Counted from the first letter of the stretch, positions 27,175-36,571 are shown. The stretch is DNA of 64,000 bases from an uncultured Luteimonas sp. (GCA_938008415.1 CALLKI010000039.1:66870-130869), one strand, 5' to 3'. The notes: generated by a model not told the origin, from the letters alone. Made by a program: numbers and translations.

Positions 27175-28264
27175 CGGCGGACGGCGGGATCCGCGGCGAC
27201 ACCTCGCCCACGTCGCCGCACTGGGCACGGTGCCGCAGGGCCTGGTCCATCAGCTCCAGCGCCAGCATCGCCTCGCAGATCGGCGTGGCACGGATGCCGA
27301 CGCAGGGGTCGTGCCGGCCGGTGGTGACGATCTCCACGACGTTGCCGTCCACGTCCAGCCCCTGCACAGGCAATCGCAGGCTTGAGGTCGGCTTGAACGC
27401 CACCGAGACCACGATCTGCTGGCCGGTGGAGATGCCGCCGAGGATGCCCCCGGCGTTGTTGGACAGGAACCCGGCCGGTGTCATCACGTCACGGTGCTCG
27501 CTGCCCTTCTGGGTGACGCTGGAAAAGCCCGCGCCGATCTCCACGCCCTTGACCGCGTTGATGGACATCATCGCCGCGGCGATGCCGGCGTCGAGCTTGC
27601 CGTACACCGGCTCGCCCCAGCCCGGGGGCACGCCATCGGCGACGACGACGACCTTCGCGCCGACCGAATCGCCGGACTTGCGCAGCGCGTCCATGTACGC
27701 CTCCAGTTCCGGCACCTGTTCCGCATCCGGCCAGAAGAACGGGTTGTTTTCGACCGCGTCCCAGTCGAAGCGCCGCGGGACGATCCCGCCCAGCTGCGCC
27801 AGGTGGCCGCGCACGGTCACGCCGCAGCGTTCGGCCAGCCACTTCCTGGCGATCACCGCCGCGGCCACGCGCATCGTGGTCTCGCGCGCGGAGGAACGGC
27901 CGCCGCCGCGCGGGTCGCGGATGCCGTACTTCTGCCAGTAGGTGTAGTCGGCGTGGCCCGGGCGGAACTGGCGCGCGATGTCCGCGTAGTCCCGGCTGCG
28001 CGCGTCGGTGTTGCGGATCAGCAGCGCGATCGGGGTGCCGGTGGTGACGCCCTCGTACACGCCGCTGAGGATCTCGACCTCGTCGGCCTCGCGCCGCGCC
28101 GAGGTGTGCCGGGTCCTGCCCGTGGCGCGGCGCCGCAGGTCGTGGACGAAGTCCTCCGGCGCGATCGGAATGCCCGGCGGGCAGCCGTCGATCACGCAGC
28201 CGATGGCCGGGCCGTGGGATTCGCCGAAGGTGGTGACGCGGAACAGGTGGCCGAACGTGTTCAT
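27167..28264 (-). CDS. aroC: Chorismate synthase
   Basis: Last enzyme of the shikimate pathway, making chorismate with reduced FMN. Family signatures are GESHGPAIGCVIDGCPPG at the N-terminus, RGGGRSSARETTMRVAAG-like sequence (RGGGRSSARETTMRVAA here) and the C-terminal RHDPCVGIRATPICEAM. It has 365 residues and an ATG start at 28264. The downstream dehydrogenase overlaps its end; prmB ends 12 bases upstream. Confidence 0.97.
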   Translation of the reverse strand: MNTFGHLFRVTTFGESHGPAIGCVIDGCPPGIPIAPEDFVHDLRRRATGRTRHTSARREADEVEILSGVYEGVTTGTPIALLIRNTDARSRDYADIARQFRPGHADYTYWQKYGIRDPRGGGRSSARETTMRVAAAVIARKWLAERCGVTVRGHLAQLGGIVPRRFDWDAVENNPFFWPDAEQVPELEAYMDALRKSGDSVGAKVVVVADGVPPGWGEPVYGKLDAGIAAAMMSINAVKGVEIGAGFSSVTQKGSEHRDVMTPAGFLSNNAGGILGGISTGQQIVVSVAFKPTSSLRLPVQGLDVDGNVVEIVTTGRHDPCVGIRATPICEAMLALELMDQALRHRAQCGDVGEVSPRIPPSADD

Positions 28265-28276
28265 CCGCGCCCCGCG

Positions 28277-29239
28277 TCAGAACAGGCTGGCGGAGGCCGG
28301 CGCGGGCGGCGGGGCCGCGCCACGCCCGCGCGCGTCGGCGAGCTCCGCGATCCGCGCGTGGTGGGCCACCAGCTCGCGGCGCTCGGCGACGAACACGCCC
28401 ATCTGCCCGACCTTGAACTCGACCCACATCAGCGGCAGCTCCGGCAGCAGCCGGACCAGGTGCCGCTCGGACTCGCCGACCTCGCAGACCAGCAGGCCGT
28501 CCTCGGTCAGGTGCAGCGGCGCGTCGCGCAGGATGCGCAGCACCAGGTCGAGGCCGTCGGGACCGGCGCGCAGGCCCAGCTCGGGCTCGTGCGAGTACTC
28601 CTTCGGCAGCGCGTCCACCTCGTCGTCGGTGACGTACGGCGGGTTGGTGACGATCAGGTCGTAGTGCTCGCCCTGCAGCGCGGAGAACAGGTCGGACTTC
28701 AGGAAGCGGACGTTGTCCACCTGCAGCCGCTCCTGGTTCTCGCGCGCCAGCGAGAGCGCCTCCTCGCTGATGTCGGCGCCGTCGACGTGCCAGTCCGGGT
28801 TGTAGTGCGCCATGGCGATGGCGATGCAACCCGACCCGGTGCACAGGTCGAGCGCGCGGCGCACCTCGCGCCCGCCCAGCCAGGGCTCGAAGCCGGCCTC
28901 GATCAGCTCGGCGATCGGCGAGCGCGGCACCAGCGCGCGGCGGTCGCACTTGAAGTTCAGGCCGGCGAACCAGGCCTCGCCGGTCAGGTACGCGGCCGGC
29001 ACCCGCTCCTCGATCCGGCGCAGGAACAGCGCCAGCACCTCCTCCTTCTCCGCGAGCGTGACCCGGGCGTTGCCGTACACCGGGTTCAGGTCGTGCGGCA
29101 GGTGCAGGGCGTGGAGGGTGAGCTGGGTCGCCTCGTCGAGGGCGTTGTCGTAGCTGTGCCCGTAGGTGAGCCCGGCCGCGTTGAACCGGCTGGCGCCGTA
29201 GCGGATCAGGTCGATGATCGTCTGCAGTTCGTCGGTCAT
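28277..29239 (-). CDS. prmB: 50S ribosomal protein L3 N(5)-glutamine methyltransferase
   Basis: SAM-dependent methyltransferase that modifies a glutamine of ribosomal protein L3. The SAM loop is DLCTGSGCIAIAMA and the glutamine-binding motif NPPY is near residue 197 (VTNPPYVTDDEV), followed by LGLRAGPDGLDLVLRIL, which distinguishes PrmB from generic methylases. The start is ATG 29239 (MTDELQTII), 320 residues; the longer open frame upstream lies antisense to the SCO1 gene. It is the usual upstream partner of aroC. Confidence 0.95.
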   Translation of the reverse strand: MTDELQTIIDLIRYGASRFNAAGLTYGHSYDNALDEATQLTLHALHLPHDLNPVYGNARVTLAEKEEVLALFLRRIEERVPAAYLTGEAWFAGLNFKCDRRALVPRSPIAELIEAGFEPWLGGREVRRALDLCTGSGCIAIAMAHYNPDWHVDGADISEEALSLARENQERLQVDNVRFLKSDLFSALQGEHYDLIVTNPPYVTDDEVDALPKEYSHEPELGLRAGPDGLDLVLRILRDAPLHLTEDGLLVCEVGESERHLVRLLPELPLMWVEFKVGQMGVFVAERRELVAHHARIAELADARGRGAAPPPAPASASLF

Positions 29240-29270
29240 TGCACCTGTCACCCGCGGAAGCCGGCCGGCA

Positions 29271-29295
29271 AGTATAGCCGCGGCGCGGGTATCAT
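29271..29295. promoter_or_regulatory. Divergent candidate -10 elements between prmB and the SCO1 gene
   Basis: TATACT on the minus strand (29271-29276) points toward prmB and TATCAT on the plus strand (29290-29295) points toward the SCO1 gene; each matches 5 of 6 consensus positions in an otherwise GC-rich gap of 90 bases. The -35 boxes are poor, so both are tentative. Confidence 0.35.
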
Positions 29296-29329
29296 GACGC
29301 TTTTCCACAGTGGATTCCCGGGGCACGCG

Positions 29330-29974
29330 ATGTTCAACCGCACCACGCTCGTCGTCCTGCTGGCGGCGCTCGCCGGAGGCCTCGGCCTGCTGGCGGCAAG
29401 CCGCGTGTTCGACCGCCCGGAAGCGGCGGGCCAGCCGGCCCTGCAGGTCGTGAAGCTGTTCCCGCAGCCGCGCGAGATCCCGCCCTTCAGCCTGGTGCAG
29501 TCCGACGGCACGCAGCTGGTGCCGGGCGAGCTGCACGGCCACTGGACGCTGGTGTTCATCGGCTTCACCTTCTGCCCGGACGTCTGCCCGACCACGCTGG
29601 CACAGCTGGCCCGGGCGCAGAAGCGCTGGGAATCGCTGCCCGAGTCCACCCGCCCGCGGGTGCTGTTCGTCTCGGTGGACCCCGAGCGCGACACCCCGGA
29701 CCGCATCGGCGAGTACGCGCACGCCTTCCACCGCGACACCCTGGCGGCCACCGCCGACATCCCGGCGCTGGAGGCGTTCACGAAGTCGCTGTCGATGGTC
29801 TTCGCCAAGGTGCCCCTCGGCGATGGCCCGAACCAGTACACCCTCGACCACAGCTCGGCGATCGCCCTGCTCGACCCGCAGGGCCGCATGGCCGGCGTGA
29901 TCCCGGGCAGCGCGGTGGAACGCCCCGACGCCATCGCCGAGGATCTGATCCTGCTGGGCGGCGCGCGGCAATGA
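29330..29974 (+). CDS. SCO1/SenC family copper chaperone
   Basis: Membrane-anchored thioredoxin-fold protein that delivers copper to cytochrome c oxidase or acts as a periplasmic thiol-redox protein. A single N-terminal helix (about 7-24) anchors it; the copper-binding motif CPDVCP is at residues 82-87, and the third ligand, His, is in YTLDHSSA (about 172). It has 214 residues from ATG 29330 (MFNRTTL). Its stop overlaps the psd start by 4 bases, an unusual coupling, and no cox genes are in the window. Confidence 0.92.
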   Translation: MFNRTTLVVLLAALAGGLGLLAASRVFDRPEAAGQPALQVVKLFPQPREIPPFSLVQSDGTQLVPGELHGHWTLVFIGFTFCPDVCPTTLAQLARAQKRWESLPESTRPRVLFVSVDPERDTPDRIGEYAHAFHRDTLAATADIPALEAFTKSLSMVFAKVPLGDGPNQYTLDHSSAIALLDPQGRMAGVIPGSAVERPDAIAEDLILLGGARQ

Positions 29975-30822
29975 ACCTGGTGACCGCGCTGACCTGGGTG
30001 CTGCCCCACCGCCTGCTGTCGTCGCTGGCGCGCAGGCTGGCCTGTTCCCGCAACCCGGCGATCAAGCAGCGGCTGATCGACACGGTGGTGCGCCGCTTCG
30101 GCGTGGACATGTCCGAGGCCGCCGACCCGGACCCCCGCGCCTACCCGACCTTCAACGCATTCTTCACCCGCGCGCTCCGTCCCGGTGCGCGCACGCCGGA
30201 CCCGGACCCGAAGGCCCTGCTGATGCCTGCCGACGGCCACATCAGCCAGTGCGGCCGGATCGAAGACGGCCGCATCTTCCAGGCCAAGGGCCGCAGCTTC
30301 ACGGTCGCCGAACTGCTCGGCGACGCGGAGGCCGCCCGCCCGTTCCGGGACGGCCTGTTCGCCACGGTCTACCTCTCGCCACGCGACTACCACCGCGTGC
30401 ACATGCCGTGGACCGGGACCCTGCGCGAGACCGTGCACGTGCCCGGCCGGCTGTTCTCGGTCGGGACCGACGCGGTGGCCAGCGTGCCGCGCCTGTTCGC
30501 GCGCAACGAGCGCCTGGTCTGCCACTTCGACACCGGCTTCGGGCCGATGGCGGTGGTGATGGTCGGCGCGCTGCTGGTCTCGGGCGTGGAAACGGTCTGG
30601 AGCGGCGTGGAGATCCCGGCCTACGGCGACCGCGTCACCCGCAAGGACTGGCGCGGCCGCGGCATCACCCTGCAGCGCTTCGAGGAAATGGGCCGCTTCA
30701 ACTACGGCTCCACCGTGATCGTGCTGCTGCCGCCCGGCGTGGCCGAGCTGGCGCCGGGCCTGGGGGCCGGCTCGCCGGTCCGGATGGGTCAGGCGCTCGC
30801 GCGCCTGCACGCGCTGCCATGA
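29971..30822 (+). CDS. psd: Phosphatidylserine decarboxylase proenzyme
   Basis: Inner-membrane enzyme that makes phosphatidylethanolamine. The protein is self-cleaved to form the pyruvoyl cofactor at the serine of the conserved GST motif, seen here as FNYGSTVIVLL (Ser near residue 247; most relatives have LGST). The charge-relay His is in the segment DYHRVHMPWTG. It has 283 residues, the usual length, and its ATG overlaps the end of the SCO1 gene. Confidence 0.95.
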   Translation: MNLVTALTWVLPHRLLSSLARRLACSRNPAIKQRLIDTVVRRFGVDMSEAADPDPRAYPTFNAFFTRALRPGARTPDPDPKALLMPADGHISQCGRIEDGRIFQAKGRSFTVAELLGDAEAARPFRDGLFATVYLSPRDYHRVHMPWTGTLRETVHVPGRLFSVGTDAVASVPRLFARNERLVCHFDTGFGPMAVVMVGALLVSGVETVWSGVEIPAYGDRVTRKDWRGRGITLQRFEEMGRFNYGSTVIVLLPPGVAELAPGLGAGSPVRMGQALARLHALP

Positions 30823-31196
30823 CGGCCATCACCCTCCCGTAGCCATGGCCGCCGTCGGCCCGTGCCCACCGCAACGGGCCACCGCAGTCCACAGCCCACC
30901 GGGGCCGGCCCACGGTGCGCGGACAGGCGAAGGAAGCCGCGCGTCCCCTGCTCCCGCCGGGCCGACGGGCCTGGCCGGACAGCGCATCACCGGGCGCGGG
31001 GATCCCACTCCCGGCGGGAACGGGACCGCGGCCCAGGGCATCGTGATCACGGGCCGGGAAGCCGGGCCCAGCCCCGGAATGATCCGGCAGCGGACCGGGG
31101 CCCCGGAAAACCGCAGGCCATCAGACGCAAGGCCCGCCATCCGGCGGACCTTGTCCGTTCCGGTCCCGCTGCCGGGCGCGCGCCGGGTCCCGGCGG
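30823..31196. other. 374-base spacer between convergent genes
   Basis: No gene, T-run terminator or repeat was recognised between psd and the lytic transglycosylase gene. It contains one 7-bp inverted repeat (GGCCCGT at 30857-30863 with ACGGGCC at 30874-30880), a possible weak hairpin. Open frames here are Arg/Pro/Gly-rich on every frame and look non-coding. Confidence 0.55.
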
Positions 31197-32720
31197 CTAC
31201 CTGCGGCAGCCTTCCAGCCTCAGACGCTGCCCCTGCCGCAGCGTGTAGGCCGGGGGCTTGATCCCGTTGGCGCGCGCCAGCGTGCGCAGGTCGCACTGGT
31301 AGCGGCGGGCGACCCCGGCAAGGGTGTCGCCGCGCTGGACGCGGTGTTCGCGCACGCGCGGGGCCGCGGGCCCGGGCGCAGGCGCGGCGGTCGCCCCTCC
31401 CGCCTGCAGCTGCTGCACGCCGCCGACGCGCACGATGGCGGTGGCCGGGTCGCTCTGGACCAGTTCGCGGGCCAGATCCGCGCGTGGCCCGTGCACGCAC
31501 CAGCGTTCGTACAGCCCCGCCATCCTCACCGTCGCGTTCAGGCGGGTGCCTTCCGGCAGCCGGGTGTCGGCCTCGTGGCGCGGGTTGAGGTTGCGCAGCA
31601 CGCGCATGAACCCTTCGCGGGTGCCGCCGTTGCCCAGGCAGATGGTCAGCTCGTAGATCGACGCGGGCCGCCTGAGCACGATCTCGGCGGGCCTTGCGTC
31701 CACCTTCGGGAAGGTCAGGCCGTACTCCCTGGGATGCAGGTACAGCCAGGCCGCCGCGATGACCATGGGCACGTAGTCGCGTGTCTCCGGCGGGAACCGG
31801 TTGTAGATGTCGCTGTCCCAGAAACTGCGCCCGCCGGTTTCCTCGTATACCCGGCGCGCCCTGCCCTCGCCGCCGTTGTAGGCGGCCAGCCACAGTTCGA
31901 TGCTGTTGCCCAGTTCGGCCAGCCGCTCGGTCAGGTACGCCGCGGCGGCGTCCGCGGCCGCGCGCGGATCGAGGCGGGTGTCGAACCCGGTATCGTCGGG
32001 GCCCAGCCCGAAGCGGCGCCCGGTCGCGGGCATGAACTGCAGCGGCCCGAGCGCGCCGGCGCGCGAGCGCGCGTGCACGCGGCCGTTCGATTCCTTGGCG
32101 AGGATGCCGAACAGCAGCGCCTCGGGCAGCCCGCGCTGGCGGAACGCCGGCGACATCATGTGCCGCATGTACTGGAAGTTCTCGTGGCTGGTGATCAGCG
32201 CCGGGCGCATGTCGGTGAGCCAGCGGCGGATCGCGCCCTGCACCGCCGGGTTCATCTTCACCAGCTCCACGAAGCGCCGGTCGCCGTCGGCCAGCAGCGC
32301 CGCGGCGGTCGCGCCCTGCGGCACGCCGCCCGGAGGCGGCGGGATGTCGAGCGGTTCGTCGACCAGGGTCTCGTCCACCTCCTCGGCGTCCGCGCCCGTG
32401 GCCTCGGTATCCACCTGCAGCTTGAGCAGGCGCTTGTACGCGGCCAGCAGGTTGGCGCTGTTGCAGCCCCTGATCCGGCCGCATTCGACCAGCACGTCCT
32501 CCATGTCCTCGAGGGCGGCGTTGCTCTCGTCGATGCCCGCCGGATCGTTGTTGCGCACCTTGACCAGCGCCTCGCGGTAGCGCGTCTCCGCGGCGGCCAT
32601 GCGTTGCTCCAGCGCCTGGACCGCGGCCTGGGTACGGCGCGACTGGGCCTGCGCCTGCGGCGCCGCGAGCGCGAGGGCGGCAAGCAGGACGAACGGCAGG
32701 ATGCGGAGCTGGCAGGACAT
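31197..32720 (-). CDS. Periplasmic lytic transglycosylase with C-terminal LysM domain (MltD-like)
   Basis: Peptidoglycan-cleaving enzyme. A signal peptide (to about residue 25, ending PQAQAQ) is followed by a helical region with a coiled-coil character, an SLT domain with the catalytic glutamate in ILAKESNGRV (about residue 209), ALGPLQFMPATG and LWLAAYNGGEGRA, and a C-terminal LysM domain at about 455-503 (VQRGDTLAGVARRY). No lipobox cysteine is seen, so it is probably soluble or loosely held. The start is ATG 32720 (MSCQLRI), giving 507 residues. MltD of E. coli is a lipoprotein with two or more LysM repeats, so the name is approximate. Confidence 0.9.
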   Translation of the reverse strand: MSCQLRILPFVLLAALALAAPQAQAQSRRTQAAVQALEQRMAAAETRYREALVKVRNNDPAGIDESNAALEDMEDVLVECGRIRGCNSANLLAAYKRLLKLQVDTEATGADAEEVDETLVDEPLDIPPPPGGVPQGATAAALLADGDRRFVELVKMNPAVQGAIRRWLTDMRPALITSHENFQYMRHMMSPAFRQRGLPEALLFGILAKESNGRVHARSRAGALGPLQFMPATGRRFGLGPDDTGFDTRLDPRAAADAAAAYLTERLAELGNSIELWLAAYNGGEGRARRVYEETGGRSFWDSDIYNRFPPETRDYVPMVIAAAWLYLHPREYGLTFPKVDARPAEIVLRRPASIYELTICLGNGGTREGFMRVLRNLNPRHEADTRLPEGTRLNATVRMAGLYERWCVHGPRADLARELVQSDPATAIVRVGGVQQLQAGGATAAPAPGPAAPRVREHRVQRGDTLAGVARRYQCDLRTLARANGIKPPAYTLRQGQRLRLEGCRR

Positions 32721-32807
32721 CGGGTCGATCCGCTTCGGGGGGGCCGGCAGGGTAGCCGCCGGCCCCGGCCCGGGCAAGGACGAAGGCAGCGGACTGCGAC
32801 CTGACGC

Positions 32808-32813
32808 TAGAAT
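32808..32813 (+). promoter_or_regulatory. Candidate -10 element for the HerA-like gene
   Basis: TAGAAT (5 of 6 consensus) lies 18 bases before the ATG at 32832. The same TAGAATCG sequence recurs ahead of other genes in this window. The start would have a short leader of about 12 bases. Confidence 0.4.
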
Positions 32814-32831
32814 CGGCGGCATCCTGGCAAC

Positions 32832-34331
32832 ATGGACAGTCCCATGGACGCGATTCTCGTCGGCAAGGCCGTCACCACGCAGGAAGGCGGACAGGTCCAC
32901 CTGCTGCCGAAGTTCGGCAACCGCCACGGACTGGTCGCCGGCGCCACCGGCACCGGCAAGACCGTCACCCTGATGACGCTCGCGGAAGGCTTCTCGCGCA
33001 TCGGCGTGCCGGTGTTCATGGCCGACGTGAAGGGCGACGTGTCCGGGCTCGCCATGCCGGGGACCGACAGCGAGAAGCTGCGGGCGCGTGTCGGGCAGAT
33101 CGGCGTGGACGGCTGGACGCCGGAAGGCAACCCGGTGGTGTTCTGGGACCTGTACGGCAGGCTCGGCCACCCCGTCCGCACCACGGTCAGCGAGATGGGG
33201 CCTCTGCTGCTGTCGCGGATCCTCGAGCTCAACGACACCCAGTCCGGCGTGCTCGACATCGTGTTCAGGCTGGCCGACGACCGCGGCCTGCTGCTGCTCG
33301 ACCTGGCCGACCTGCGCGCCCTGCTCAACCTCGTGGCCGAGGAACGCAAGGACATCTCGACCAGCTATGGCCTGGTCAGCGCGCAGTCGGTCGCCGCGAT
33401 CCAGCGCGCCCTGCTGCGGCTGGAACAGGACGGTGGCGACCGGTTCTTCGGCGAACCGGCGCTGGAGCTGGCGGACCTGATGCGCACCACGACCGACGGC
33501 CGCGGCGTGATCGGCATCCTCGCCGCCGACCAGCTGGTCCTGCGCCCGCGGCTGTACTCCAGCTTCCTGCTGTGGCTGCTGTCGGAACTGTTCGAGACCC
33601 TGCCCGAGGTCGGCGACCTCGACAAGCCGAAGCTGGTATTCGTGTTCGACGAGGCCCACCTGCTGTTCGACGACGCCCCGCCGGCGCTGCGCAAGCGCGT
33701 CGAGCAGGTGGTGCGCCTGATCCGTTCCAAGGGCGTGGGCGTGTACTTCTGCTCGCAGTTCCCCGACGACGTGCCGGCCGAGATCCTCGGCCAGCTCGGC
33801 AACCGGGTGCAGCACGCGCTGCGCGCGTTCACCCCGCGCGACCAGAAGGCGGTGAAGACCGCCGCCGAGACCTTCGTGCCGAACCCGAAGCTCGATGTCG
33901 CCGCCACGATCTCCACGCTCGGCACCGGCGAGGCGCTGGTGTCCACGCTGCAGGACAAGGGCGTGCCGATGCCGGTCGAGCACACCCTGATCGCGCCGCC
34001 GCGCTGCCGCATGGGTGCGATCACCGAGGCCGAGCGCGCCCAGGTGCGTGCCACGAGCCCGGTCGGCGCCAGGTACGACACCCCCGTCAACCGCGAGTCG
34101 GCCGCCGAGATCCTGGCACGACGCACCGAGGCCGCGCCCGCACAGGCGAAGGCGCCTCCCGCGAAGAAGGACGCGGGCGGGGAGGACGAGGGCGGCATCG
34201 GGCGCGCGCTCAACGAGTTCCTGTTCGGCACGAAGCGCCGCCAGGGCATCGTACAGGCCGCGGGCAAGCAGGCCGTGCGCACGGTGACCAACCGGATCAT
34301 GCGCAACATCCTCGGCAGCATCCTCAAGTGA
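32832..34331 (+). CDS. HerA-like helicase/ATPase of the DUF853 family (YjgR-like)
   Basis: Cytoplasmic P-loop ATPase related to HerA/FtsK; its biological role is not established. The Walker A motif GATGTGKT is at residues 37-44 and the Walker B segment LVFVFDEAHLLF near 269-280; the arginine/SQ region CSQFPDDVPAEIL follows. The C-terminal ~90 residues are low-complexity (Ala, Lys, Glu) and then basic (GTKRRQGIVQAAG), which may bind DNA. It has 499 residues; ATG 32832 is used, with MDAILVGK at 32844 as an alternative. It is followed 7 bases later by greB. Confidence 0.9.
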   Translation: MDSPMDAILVGKAVTTQEGGQVHLLPKFGNRHGLVAGATGTGKTVTLMTLAEGFSRIGVPVFMADVKGDVSGLAMPGTDSEKLRARVGQIGVDGWTPEGNPVVFWDLYGRLGHPVRTTVSEMGPLLLSRILELNDTQSGVLDIVFRLADDRGLLLLDLADLRALLNLVAEERKDISTSYGLVSAQSVAAIQRALLRLEQDGGDRFFGEPALELADLMRTTTDGRGVIGILAADQLVLRPRLYSSFLLWLLSELFETLPEVGDLDKPKLVFVFDEAHLLFDDAPPALRKRVEQVVRLIRSKGVGVYFCSQFPDDVPAEILGQLGNRVQHALRAFTPRDQKAVKTAAETFVPNPKLDVAATISTLGTGEALVSTLQDKGVPMPVEHTLIAPPRCRMGAITEAERAQVRATSPVGARYDTPVNRESAAEILARRTEAAPAQAKAPPAKKDAGGEDEGGIGRALNEFLFGTKRRQGIVQAAGKQAVRTVTNRIMRNILGSILK

Positions 34332-34338
34332 GGACGCG

Positions 34339-34842
34339 ATGGGCCGTTGGCGGCCGCCACCCGAGAAAAGCACCGCGCTGATCACGCCAGAGGGCCACGC
34401 GCGCCTGAAGGCCGAGCTCGACGAGCTGTGGCGGGTGAAGCGCCCGGAAGTGGTCAAGGCCCTGGCCGCGGCCGCGGCCGAGGGCGACCGCTCCGAGAAT
34501 GCCGAGTACACCTACCGCAAGAAGCAGCTCGGGGAGATCGACCGCCGCGTGCGCTACCTGAGCAAGCGGCTCGAGGCGCTGCGCGTGGTCGCCGGGAAGC
34601 CGGCGGACCCGGAGGCGGTGTTCTTCGGCGCGTGGGTCGAGCTGGAGAACCTCGCCACCGGCCAGACCTCGCGCTACCGCATCGTCGGCCCGGACGAGAC
34701 CGACGCCGCGCGCGGCTGGATCAGCATCGACTCGCCGCTGGCCCGCGCCATGCTGCGCAGGCGCATCGACGACGAGTTCGAAGCAGAGCTGCCCGGCGGG
34801 AAAACCACGTTCGTGATCCTGGACGTCAGCTACGAGGGCTGA
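34339..34842 (+). CDS. greB: Transcription elongation factor GreB
   Basis: Binds stalled RNA polymerase and stimulates transcript cleavage. The N-terminal coiled coil with the acidic tip is seen in EGDRSENAEYTYRKKQLGEIDRR, shown here only in part, and the C-terminal FKBP-like domain carries TSRYRIVGPDETD and SPLARAML. The 167-residue length and FFGAWVELE fit GreB better than GreA. It starts 7 bases after the HerA-like gene, suggesting a two-gene unit. Confidence 0.93.
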   Translation: MGRWRPPPEKSTALITPEGHARLKAELDELWRVKRPEVVKALAAAAAEGDRSENAEYTYRKKQLGEIDRRVRYLSKRLEALRVVAGKPADPEAVFFGAWVELENLATGQTSRYRIVGPDETDAARGWISIDSPLARAMLRRRIDDEFEAELPGGKTTFVILDVSYEG

Positions 34843-35069
34843 TCTCCCTGCCCGGCGCCGCCCCCGCCCCGGCATCGGGCAGCCCGCCCGGGCCGGCGTG
34901 TCCTGCATCCACGGCGGCGCCCCGGGATCCGGCTGCGGCCAGCGTCGGGAAGGAGTCTGTCCAGGGCGGGCGGAACCGGCATCCGGCGCGACGTGCAGCG
35001 GCGTGTCGCCAGCCCGGACACCGGCCCCGTCAGGTCGCATCCGTGGCCATCCCCCACCCCGCATCCGGC

Positions 35070-35090
35070 GGCGGCATACGCCGTGCCGCC
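35070..35090. terminator. Weak hairpin between convergent greB and rimO
   Basis: An inverted repeat GGCGGCA / TGCCGCC with a 7-base loop lies in the 270-base gap between the convergent genes. No T-run follows on either strand. The rest of the gap shows nothing recognisable. Confidence 0.25.
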
Positions 35091-35112
35091 ACCATCGGGG
35101 CCGGGGGCACGG

Positions 35113-36495
35113 TCAGCCGCGCAGGACCTCGAGTTCCCGCCGCACGCGGCGCTTCAGGGCCTCGCCGTAGAGGTCGTACTCGTCGCTGCCCTTGATCTCG
35201 ACGTCGACGAAGTCACCCGGCCGCAGGCCGGCCTCGAGGCCGTTCTGGATCTGCACCACGCCGTCGATCTCGGGCGCGTCCGCCATCGAGCGCGCGATGG
35301 CCAGCTCGCCGTCGACGAAGTCGACGAGGCAGCGCTGCACGGTGCCGACCTTCGCTTCCAGCTTCTCCGCGGAAATCTCCGCCTGCACTTCCATGAAGCG
35401 CGCCAGCCGCTCCTGCTTGACCTCCTCCGGCACCGGGTCCGGCAGCTCGTTCGCCGCGGCACCCTCGACCGGCGAATAGGCGAAGGCGCCGACGCGGTCC
35501 AGCCGGACCTCGCGCAGGAAGTCGAGCAGCTCCTCGAACTCCGCCTCCGTCTCGCCCGGGAAGCCGACGATGAAGGTGCTGCGGATGGTCAGCTCCGGGC
35601 AGGTTTCGCGCCAGCGCGCGATGCGCTCCCGCACCCTGTCCACGTCGCCGGGCCGCTTCATCAGCTTCAGGATGCGCGGGCTGGCATGCTGGAACGGGAC
35701 GTCGAGGTACGGCAGCACCCTGCCTTCCGCCATCAGCGGGATGACCTCGTCCACGTGCGGGTACGGGTACACGTAGTGCAGGCGCACCCACACGCCGAGC
35801 TCGGACAGGCCTTCGCACAGCGCCTTCATCCGCGTCCGGTAGGCGCGCCCGCGCCACTCGCGTCCGGCGTACCTCAGGTCCACGCCGTAGGCCGAGGTGT
35901 CCTGCGAGATCACCAGCAGCTCCTTCACGCCGCCCCGGAGCACCAGGCGCTCGGCCTCGCGCAGCACCTCGTCCACCGGGCGCGAGACCAGGTCGCCGCG
36001 CATGGACGGGATGATGCAGAAGCTGCAGCGGTGGTTGCAGCCCTCGGAGATCTTCAGGTAGGCGTAGTGCTTCGGCGTGAGCTTGATGCCGACCTCGTCC
36101 GCGTCCGCGCGGCGCGGCAGCAGCCCGGTGAACGGGTCGGACTTCGGCGGCAGCGCGGCATGCACCGCCTCCATCACGCTGGCGTAGTCCTGCGGGCCGC
36201 TGATCGAGAGCACTTCGGGGAAGCGTTCGCGGATCAGCTCCGAGCGCTTGCCCAGGCAACCGGTGACGATGACCTTGCCGTTCCCGGCCATGGCCTCGCC
36301 GATGGCCTCCAGCGACTCGTCCACGGCCGCGTCGATGAAGCCGCAGGTGTTCACCACCACCACGTCGGCCGCCTCGTAGCTCTGGACCAGCTCGTAGCCC
36401 TCGGCCCGCAGCTGGGTCAGGATGCGCTCGGAGTCGACGAGGGCCTTGGGGCAGCCGAGGCTGACGAAGCCGACCTTGGGGCTGGTTGCGGACAT
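35113..36495 (-). CDS. rimO: Ribosomal protein S12 methylthiotransferase
   Basis: Radical-SAM enzyme that adds a methylthio group to an aspartate of ribosomal protein S12. The N-terminal domain has the three cluster cysteines (about 15, 51 and 80), and the radical-SAM triad is CNHRCSFC (153, 157, 160). The C-terminal TRAM domain ends in DVEIKGSDEYDLYGEA, which is typical of RimO rather than MiaB. It has 460 residues from ATG 36495. It is divergent from the dienelactone hydrolase gene. Confidence 0.96.
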   Translation of the reverse strand: MSATSPKVGFVSLGCPKALVDSERILTQLRAEGYELVQSYEAADVVVVNTCGFIDAAVDESLEAIGEAMAGNGKVIVTGCLGKRSELIRERFPEVLSISGPQDYASVMEAVHAALPPKSDPFTGLLPRRADADEVGIKLTPKHYAYLKISEGCNHRCSFCIIPSMRGDLVSRPVDEVLREAERLVLRGGVKELLVISQDTSAYGVDLRYAGREWRGRAYRTRMKALCEGLSELGVWVRLHYVYPYPHVDEVIPLMAEGRVLPYLDVPFQHASPRILKLMKRPGDVDRVRERIARWRETCPELTIRSTFIVGFPGETEAEFEELLDFLREVRLDRVGAFAYSPVEGAAANELPDPVPEEVKQERLARFMEVQAEISAEKLEAKVGTVQRCLVDFVDGELAIARSMADAPEIDGVVQIQNGLEAGLRPGDFVDVEIKGSDEYDLYGEALKRRVRRELEVLRG

Positions 36496-36522
36496 GCGGG
36501 CGGATGCGCTGGCGGGGCGGCG

Positions 36523-36528
36523 ATTATA
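36523..36528 (-). promoter_or_regulatory. Candidate -10 element for rimO
   Basis: A perfect TATAAT on the minus strand sits 27 bases before the rimO ATG, the only such hexamer seen in this GC-rich gap. No -35 match was found at 16-18 bases. Confidence 0.45.
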
Positions 36529-36571
36529 CGGGCCGCATGCCGGGCGCCGCCGCGCCCCGCCGCCGCGGCGG

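Noticed and set aside
30845..31261. Small open frames in the psd to lytic-transglycosylase gap
   Set aside because: Overlapping frames all have the same Arg/Pro/Gly/Ala composition and run into the end of the transglycosylase gene; no start signals.
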